A program made the translations under genes and the position numbers. The notes beneath the pieces were generated by a model, which made no database searches, was not told the DNA's origin, and saw nothing but the letters and a program-made list of their open reading frames with translations. This document shows, piece after piece, positions 59,684-64,000 of a stretch of 64,000 bases of DNA. This DNA is from CAZMYM01 sp964620325. GTDB lineage: Bacteria > Bipolaricaulota > Bipolaricaulia > UBA7950 > UBA9294. The stretch covers positions 39,444 to 103,443 of the forward strand of contig CAZUIM010000006.1 in assembly GCA_964620325.1 (NCBI GenBank), given 5' to 3'. Positions within the stretch are counted from its first letter, which is position 1; each line of letters starts with the position of its first letter.

Positions 59684-60556
59684 ATGACGCTCCCGGCGTT
59701 CGAGCTCAGACAACCATCGACGGTCGTCGAGGCACTGGAGATCCTGGCGGCCGAGCCGACCGCGCAGCCGCTCGCCGGGGGGACCTGCCTTCTCGTCGAC
59801 GCTCGGGCGAGGAAGCTCCGGCGAGGGACGCTGGTCGACCTTTCGAGGATCGCCGAGCTCCGCGGGATCGACCGAGACGGAGACGCGCTGGTCCTCGGCG
59901 GCGCGACGACGATCGCCGAGCTGCTCGACAGCCCCCTCGTCGCAGAAGGCGCCCCGATCCTGACGGCCGCCTGCCTCAAGTTCGCCGCCCCGCTCGTCCG
60001 CAATCGCGCGACGATCGGCGGGAACCTCGTTCACGCGTCGCCGGCGGCCGACACCTCGCCGCCCCTCTTGGTCCTCGAGGCGACCGTCGAGCTACAGGCT
60101 CACGGGGCCACACGGTCGGTCCCGATCGCCGAGTTCTTCGTCGGTCCCTGCTGCAGCGATCGAAGGCCAGGGGAACTCCTGGTCTCGGTCCGGATCCCGA
60201 TCCGGGGCGTTGCCCCGGCCTTCGCGTACGAGAAGGTCCGGCTCCGGAAAGCGGACGCGATCAGCGTTGTCAGCGCGGCTGCACTGGTCGATCCGATCGA
60301 CGGGCGAGTCCGGTTGGCTCTCGGTGCGGTCGCCCCGACGCCGATCCGCGCCTGCTCCGCGGAAGAGATTCTTGCGAAAGAGGGTCTGACGGCGGCGGCG
60401 ATCGCGAAGGCCGCGCGGGCTGCGGCCGAGGGAACACGCCCGATCGGCGACATCCGTGGGTCGGCCGACTACCGGAGGCGCGAGGTCGAGGTCCTGGTCC
60501 GGCGCTGTCTGACCCGTTTACGGGGGGGCGGGGGAGAGGAGTCCGATGGAGACTAG
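59684..60556 (+). CDS. Molybdenum hydroxylase FAD-binding subunit, set 2
   Basis: 290 residues. FAD-contact motifs are PLAGGTCLLVDA (about 29-40) and RATIGGNLVHASPAADTSPP, with a C-terminal DIRGSADYRRREVEVLV typical of the CO-dehydrogenase flavoprotein C-terminal domain. It passes electrons from the FeS subunit to an acceptor. It overlaps the FeS gene by 11 bases. In set 1 the same two domains are fused. Confidence 0.92.
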   Translation: MTLPAFELRQPSTVVEALEILAAEPTAQPLAGGTCLLVDARARKLRRGTLVDLSRIAELRGIDRDGDALVLGGATTIAELLDSPLVAEGAPILTAACLKFAAPLVRNRATIGGNLVHASPAADTSPPLLVLEATVELQAHGATRSVPIAEFFVGPCCSDRRPGELLVSVRIPIRGVAPAFAYEKVRLRKADAISVVSAAALVDPIDGRVRLALGAVAPTPIRACSAEEILAKEGLTAAAIAKAARAAAEGTRPIGDIRGSADYRRREVEVLVRRCLTRLRGGGGEESDGD

Positions 60557-61139
60557 GATCGTGCGACTGCTCGTCAACGGGCGGACCCACGAGGCCGCGC
60601 TCGCCCCGAATGTCACGCTCCTGCAGGCGCTTCGAGATCTGGGGTACACCGACGTGAAGAGCGGCTGCGAGAAGGGCGACTGCGGGGCCTGTGCCGTCCT
60701 GCTCGACGGTCGGGCGGTCAACAGCTGCCTCGTCCTCGCCTGGCAGGCCGAGGGGTACGAGATCATTACGAACAGCGGCCTGGGAACCTTCGAGAATCCG
60801 CATCCAATCCAGGAAGCGTTCGCCGACACGGGCGCGATCCAGTGCGGCTTCTGCACCCCCGGGATGATCATCTCGACGAAGGCCCTCCTCGATCGGAATC
60901 CGGATCCGACCGAGGAGGAGATTCGGGAAGCCCTCTCCGGGAATCTCTGTCGGTGCACGGGATACGGTCAGATCGTTTCTGCTGTTCGCCTGGCGGCGGA
61001 ACGGCGGAAACGATCTTCCTCGATCCCTGCGTCTCCGCTTGCGGGCGGTTCTTCGGCAAGCGAAGCAGGGCGAGAAGCCGATCGAGACGATCGCCTTCTC
61101 GTGGTGGATGACGAGACGGACGAAGGTGATCGGGTGTGA
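60546..61139 (+). CDS. Molybdenum hydroxylase [2Fe-2S] subunit, set 2
   Basis: 197 residues. Residues 1-152 form a standard small subunit: CEKGDCGACAVLLDG (cluster II), CGFCTPGM and NLCRCTGYGQI (cluster I). The last ~45 residues (RKRSSSIPASPLAGG onward) are rich in Ser, Gly and acidic residues, are not part of the family, and are encoded by the hairpin-repeat DNA that fills the spacer. The original stop was probably displaced by that insertion. Confidence 0.93.
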   Translation: METRIVRLLVNGRTHEAALAPNVTLLQALRDLGYTDVKSGCEKGDCGACAVLLDGRAVNSCLVLAWQAEGYEIITNSGLGTFENPHPIQEAFADTGAIQCGFCTPGMIISTKALLDRNPDPTEEEIREALSGNLCRCTGYGQIVSAVRLAAERRKRSSSIPASPLAGGSSASEAGREADRDDRLLVVDDETDEGDRV

Positions 61140-61270
61140 GCATACACAACATCCAGCCGAAGGCTGCTGCGTCTTCGCTTCGCGAATCCGGGCACGAATC
61201 CGATTCTTCGGATCGCATTCGCGCGGTGGGTGACGAGATGAACGTAGGTGATGTCTCGTGATGTGTGCAT
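61071..61270. repeat. Hairpin-plus-tag repeats between set-2 genes
   Basis: Two units in tandem. Each has a hairpin (61071-61101: CGAGAAG/CTTCTCG with inner GATCG/CGATC; 61181-61223: CGCGAAT/ATTCGCG with inner ATCCG/CGGAT) followed by a related tag. The tags are GTGGATGACGAGACGGACGA (61104) and GTGGGTGACGAGATGAACGT (61226), both then AGGTGAT and a TGTG-GCAT end. Stem sequences differ while the plan is kept. Confidence 0.6.
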
Positions 61271-61315
61271 CTCGGCTTCGCCACGCCGGGCGAGAACCAG
61301 CTCTTGTGGTTCGTG

Positions 61316-63757
61316 ATGGACTTCGTGCCCCCTATCGGGGACAGGTGTTTGCCATTGGATAACGTGCAGCCCAAGCCGCTTCCGGAGACGAACCTTCCCC
61401 CATTGCGGCAGGTCGGAAAACCACTGCGTCGCGTGGACGCTCTCGGCAAGGCGGTCGGGTCGACGGCCTACGCCGCCGACTTCACGATGCCGAACATGCT
61501 TCACGCCAAAGTTCTTCGCAGCAGCCGACCGCACGCGCGGATCGTCCGGCTCGACGCGGAGGCCGCGCGGTCCCTCCCCGGCGTCGTCTGTGTTCTGACC
61601 GGCGAGGACGTCAAGGGCGCAAAGCTGAACACGGATATGCCGGGGCAGACCGGCCGGGAGGCACGAGCCGGCTCCGACGCGCCCGTCCTCGCCCTCGACG
61701 CGGTTCGCTACGTCGGCGAGCCGATCGCCCTCGTCGCGGCGGAGTCGGTCGCGATCGCCGAGGAGGCCCTCGAGCGGATCGAGATCGAGTACGAGGATCT
61801 CCCGGACGTCCTCGATCCGGAGGAAGCGATGAAGCCGGGGGCGCCGATCCTGTTCGAACCGGACAATGTGGTCAGCCGGTACACGATCCGAAAGGGCGAC
61901 CTCGATCGGGGGATGGCCGAAGCGGACCTGGTCGTGGAGAACACGTTCCGCGTCCCGTTCGTCGAGCACGCCTACCTCGAACCGGACGGCGGCGTCGCCT
62001 GGATGGACGAACAGGGCGTGATCAACATCCGCGTCTGCACTCAGGTCGTCGAGCACTTCCGCTCGATCGCGCACGCCCTCGGCCTGCCGGAGAACCGGAT
62101 TCGGATCCGCGGGACGATGGTCGGAGGCGGATTCGGAAGCAAAGAAGACATCACCGTCGAGATCTTCCTCGCTTTCCTCGTACGGGAGACCGGCCGGCCG
62201 GTCAAGCTCGTCTACACGCGAGAGGAGGCGTTCGCCGCGACCTCGAAGCGTCACCCATTTACGATCACGCACAGGACGGGCGTCAAGCGGGATGGCCGGA
62301 TCACGGCGTCGCAGGTAAAGATGGTCGCCGACTCGGGGGCCTACCCGTACCTGACGCCGTACGTCCTCCTCTACGCGACGGGGATGGCGACCGGTCCGTA
62401 CAAGATCGACAACGTCCACGTCGACTCGGTCGCCGCGGCGACGAATCAGACGTTCACCAGCGCGTTCCGCGGCTTCGGCGGGCCCCAGGCGGCCGTCGCC
62501 TACGAACAGCAGATGGACGAGATCGGGAACGCCCTCGACATGGATCCGCTTGAGGTCCGACGCGTCAACTACATGAAGACGGGCGACACGACGTGCACCG
62601 GACAGGCGGTCACCTCGGCCGTCTGGTCGGAGGAGTGCGCGACGCGTGCGCTCCACGCCCTCGGCGACCGCACAAAGGGTTCGTCGACGGTGAAGGTCGG
62701 ACGCGGATTCGCCAACTATCTCCAGAGTTACGGGCGGATCACCTGGTTCCACGACACCTCCCGCGCCTGGGTCGGAATCGAGCAGGACGGGACGGTCGTC
62801 CTCCGCTGCGGCGTTCCGGACATCGGGGCCGGGCAGGCGAACTCGATCTGCCAGATTGCGGCCGAGATCCTCGGCGTCTCGCTCGAGCGGGTGACGTTCT
62901 ACGCGACCGACTCGGCGGTGACGCCGCTCGCCGGGACGTCGACGGCGACCCGCCAGCTCTACATGTCCGGGAATGCGGTCTGCATGGCGGCCGCCGAGGT
63001 CAAGACGCGCCTCGTCGAGCGTGCTGCGAAGCAGCTCGCCGTCTCAGCAGAGAGGATCGTTCTGGAGAACTCCAAGGCGGCGGTCGCCGGCGAACTGGAC
63101 CGGTTCATCGAGCTGGCCGATCTGGTGAAGATCTGCGCCTCCGAGGGGATCGAGCTGTCGCAGTTGGCGCAGTTCAACGCGCCGTTCACCGACGGGATCG
63201 ATCCGGAGACCGGGCAGGGCGACATCTGGCCCGACTTCACCTTCGGCGCCGCGGCGGTCGAGGTCGCCGTCGATGTCGAGACCGGACAGATCGAGCTTCT
63301 GAAGTGCGTGGCCTGCCACGATGTCGGGCGATCGATCAACCCGGCCGCCGTCGAGGGGCAGATCGCTGGGGGGAATCACCAGGGCCTCGGGTACGCTCTG
63401 ATGGAGGACTTCGTCCTCGAGGACGGGCTGATCAAGACGCCATCGTTCGCCGAGTACCTGATTCCGACCTCCGTCGATTTTCCGACGACCGGCGTGATCA
63501 TCCTCGAATCGGGGACCGGCGTCGGACCGTTCGGGGCGAAGGGGATCGGGGAGCCGGCCCTGACGCCGGCCGCTCCGGCGGTCGCCAACGCCGTGGCCGA
63601 GGCCCTCGGCGTCCGAATTCAGAGCCTGCCGCTGACCCCGGAGAAGGTCCTCGAAGCGATCGACAAGGACAGGGGCGTCGGGGCCGAGGCCCGACGTCAC
63701 ACGGTGCAACATCGCACCCCGTGTGCGATGGAAGAGGCAAACGGAGAGCCGGATTGA
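61316..63757 (+). CDS. Molybdenum hydroxylase large (Mo-binding) subunit, set 2
   Basis: 813 residues from ATG 61316 (start uncertain; homologous sequence begins at about residue 25, LRQVGKPLRRVDALGKAVGS). Landmarks are canonical: VGGGFGSKEDITVE, SAFRGFGGPQAAVAYE, VPDIGAGQANS, and GPFGAKGIGEPALTPAAP with the catalytic Glu. With the FAD and FeS genes upstream it makes a complete xanthine-dehydrogenase-type enzyme. About 25 extra residues follow the usual EKVLEAID end. TTGA overlaps the start of the next gene. Confidence 0.92.
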   Translation: MDFVPPIGDRCLPLDNVQPKPLPETNLPPLRQVGKPLRRVDALGKAVGSTAYAADFTMPNMLHAKVLRSSRPHARIVRLDAEAARSLPGVVCVLTGEDVKGAKLNTDMPGQTGREARAGSDAPVLALDAVRYVGEPIALVAAESVAIAEEALERIEIEYEDLPDVLDPEEAMKPGAPILFEPDNVVSRYTIRKGDLDRGMAEADLVVENTFRVPFVEHAYLEPDGGVAWMDEQGVINIRVCTQVVEHFRSIAHALGLPENRIRIRGTMVGGGFGSKEDITVEIFLAFLVRETGRPVKLVYTREEAFAATSKRHPFTITHRTGVKRDGRITASQVKMVADSGAYPYLTPYVLLYATGMATGPYKIDNVHVDSVAAATNQTFTSAFRGFGGPQAAVAYEQQMDEIGNALDMDPLEVRRVNYMKTGDTTCTGQAVTSAVWSEECATRALHALGDRTKGSSTVKVGRGFANYLQSYGRITWFHDTSRAWVGIEQDGTVVLRCGVPDIGAGQANSICQIAAEILGVSLERVTFYATDSAVTPLAGTSTATRQLYMSGNAVCMAAAEVKTRLVERAAKQLAVSAERIVLENSKAAVAGELDRFIELADLVKICASEGIELSQLAQFNAPFTDGIDPETGQGDIWPDFTFGAAAVEVAVDVETGQIELLKCVACHDVGRSINPAAVEGQIAGGNHQGLGYALMEDFVLEDGLIKTPSFAEYLIPTSVDFPTTGVIILESGTGVGPFGAKGIGEPALTPAAPAVANAVAEALGVRIQSLPLTPEKVLEAIDKDRGVGAEARRHTVQHRTPCAMEEANGEPD

Positions 63758-64000
63758 GAAACCAGATCGTGACGGGGAATCAAGCGGTGGCGTTGGGGGC
63801 ACTCCGGGCCGGTGTCCGGGTGGCGACAGGGTATCCGGGGACGCCGTCGACGGGGTGTCTGACGCACCTCCTCTCGATCGATCTTCCGGGTCGACACGTC
63901 GACCTCCGCTTCCAGATTGCCGAAGACATTGGAAATCGACGTTTTCAGCTTTTCCGCGTCCGCCGGCGCGACCAGGTAATCGCCGACCCCATACTGGATC
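63754..64000 (+). CDS. Start of an IorA-like (indolepyruvate ferredoxin oxidoreductase alpha) gene, partial
   Basis: TTG 63754 follows CGGAGAG. The first ~49 codons read GNQAVALGALRAGVRVATGYP then GTPSTGCLTHLLS, the thiamine-enzyme N-terminus of IorA-type subunits, ending LPGRHVD. From about 63904 the frame stays open, but the next family motif (xxNEK-ALE) is absent and the minus strand reads a plausible protein (YGVGDYLVAPADAEKLKTS). The gene may be chimeric at this point, or differ strongly from IorA. It is coupled to the hydroxylase genes. Confidence 0.6.
   Translation, partial: MRNQIVTGNQAVALGALRAGVRVATGYPGTPSTGCLTHLLSIDLPGRHVDLRFQIAEDIGNRRFQLFRVRRRDQVIADPILD

Noticed and set aside
1..64000. 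tRNA, rRNA, riboswitch or prophage genes
   Set aside because: I saw no tRNA-like cloverleaf, conserved riboswitch core or phage structural gene in the spacers, but short RNAs could be missed without a covariance search.

Overview
The window is GC-rich bacterial chromosome, densely coded on both strands, with a 100-base run of N (59334-59433). That marks it as a scaffold from a draft or metagenome-derived assembly. Start codons are ATG, GTG and TTG, mostly behind strong AAGGAGG-type ribosome sites. A few genes instead seem to begin at or within a few bases of a promoter-predicted transcript start (leaderless). Lipoproteins, a LolA-like protein, an MMPL/RND exporter and a FecCD-type uptake system suggest a two-membrane heterotroph. 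No rRNA, tRNA, CRISPR, phage or transposase gene was recognised, and the phylum cannot be fixed from these genes.

Layout. 1-2418: most of a secreted right-handed beta-helix protein. 2544-3918: endonuclease V and a divergent nitroreductase. 4037-8208: an export cassette (GbsR/MarR regulator, small secreted protein, MMPL exporter, LolA-like protein) with a palindrome in front and a hairpin terminator behind. 8283-13752: a kinase-fold protein lacking catalytic aspartates, a double GNAT protein, a membrane-anchored unknown, a CatA-like acetyltransferase and RimO. 13841-17203: an overlapping four-gene operon (PadR regulator, binding protein, permease, ATPase) for iron- or cobalamin-type uptake. 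17200-20225: two tandem MATE exporters of equal length. 20514-30811: mixed envelope and housekeeping genes (LVIVD propeller, HAD phosphatase, oligoribonuclease, PKD/lamin-tail lipoprotein, glycoside hydrolase, GNAT, DUF4389 protein) and two of three cold-shock genes.

30911-41482: aldo-keto reductase, methyltransferase, then a minus-strand operon (35.2-36.1 kb down to 33.0 kb) in which a flavin-reductase-like gene has an in-frame TAG and a DJ-1/PfpI gene is only a 53-codon stub. Next come PlsC, a UMF1-type MFS transporter, a frameshifted PPOX-like gene and a Ca2+-type P-ATPase. 41611-42157: a zinc-ribbon protein and the third cold-shock gene. All three cold-shock genes share a related leader of about 100 bases with an ATG just upstream of the ribosome site.

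42675-46607 encodes the most striking protein: a 1310-residue secreted polypeptide with about 860 residues dominated by alanine, often at every second position, followed by a Cys/Pro stretch and two homologous C-terminal modules. 46813-54297: L-serine dehydratase, a phosphodiesterase, an AlkD-like protein, a SnoaL-like protein, an orphan PAS histidine kinase and an M24 peptidase. 54480-64000: a FadR-type regulator heads a run of molybdenum-hydroxylase genes, giving two sets (large subunit + FAD/FeS fusion; FAD + FeS + large subunit), then the start of an IorA-like gene that appears to break near 63900. The intergenic spaces of this run carry heptamer repeats, a 152-base repeat at the scaffold gap and hairpin repeats. 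The run probably oxidises a purine or other N-heterocycle; the substrate is not readable from sequence.
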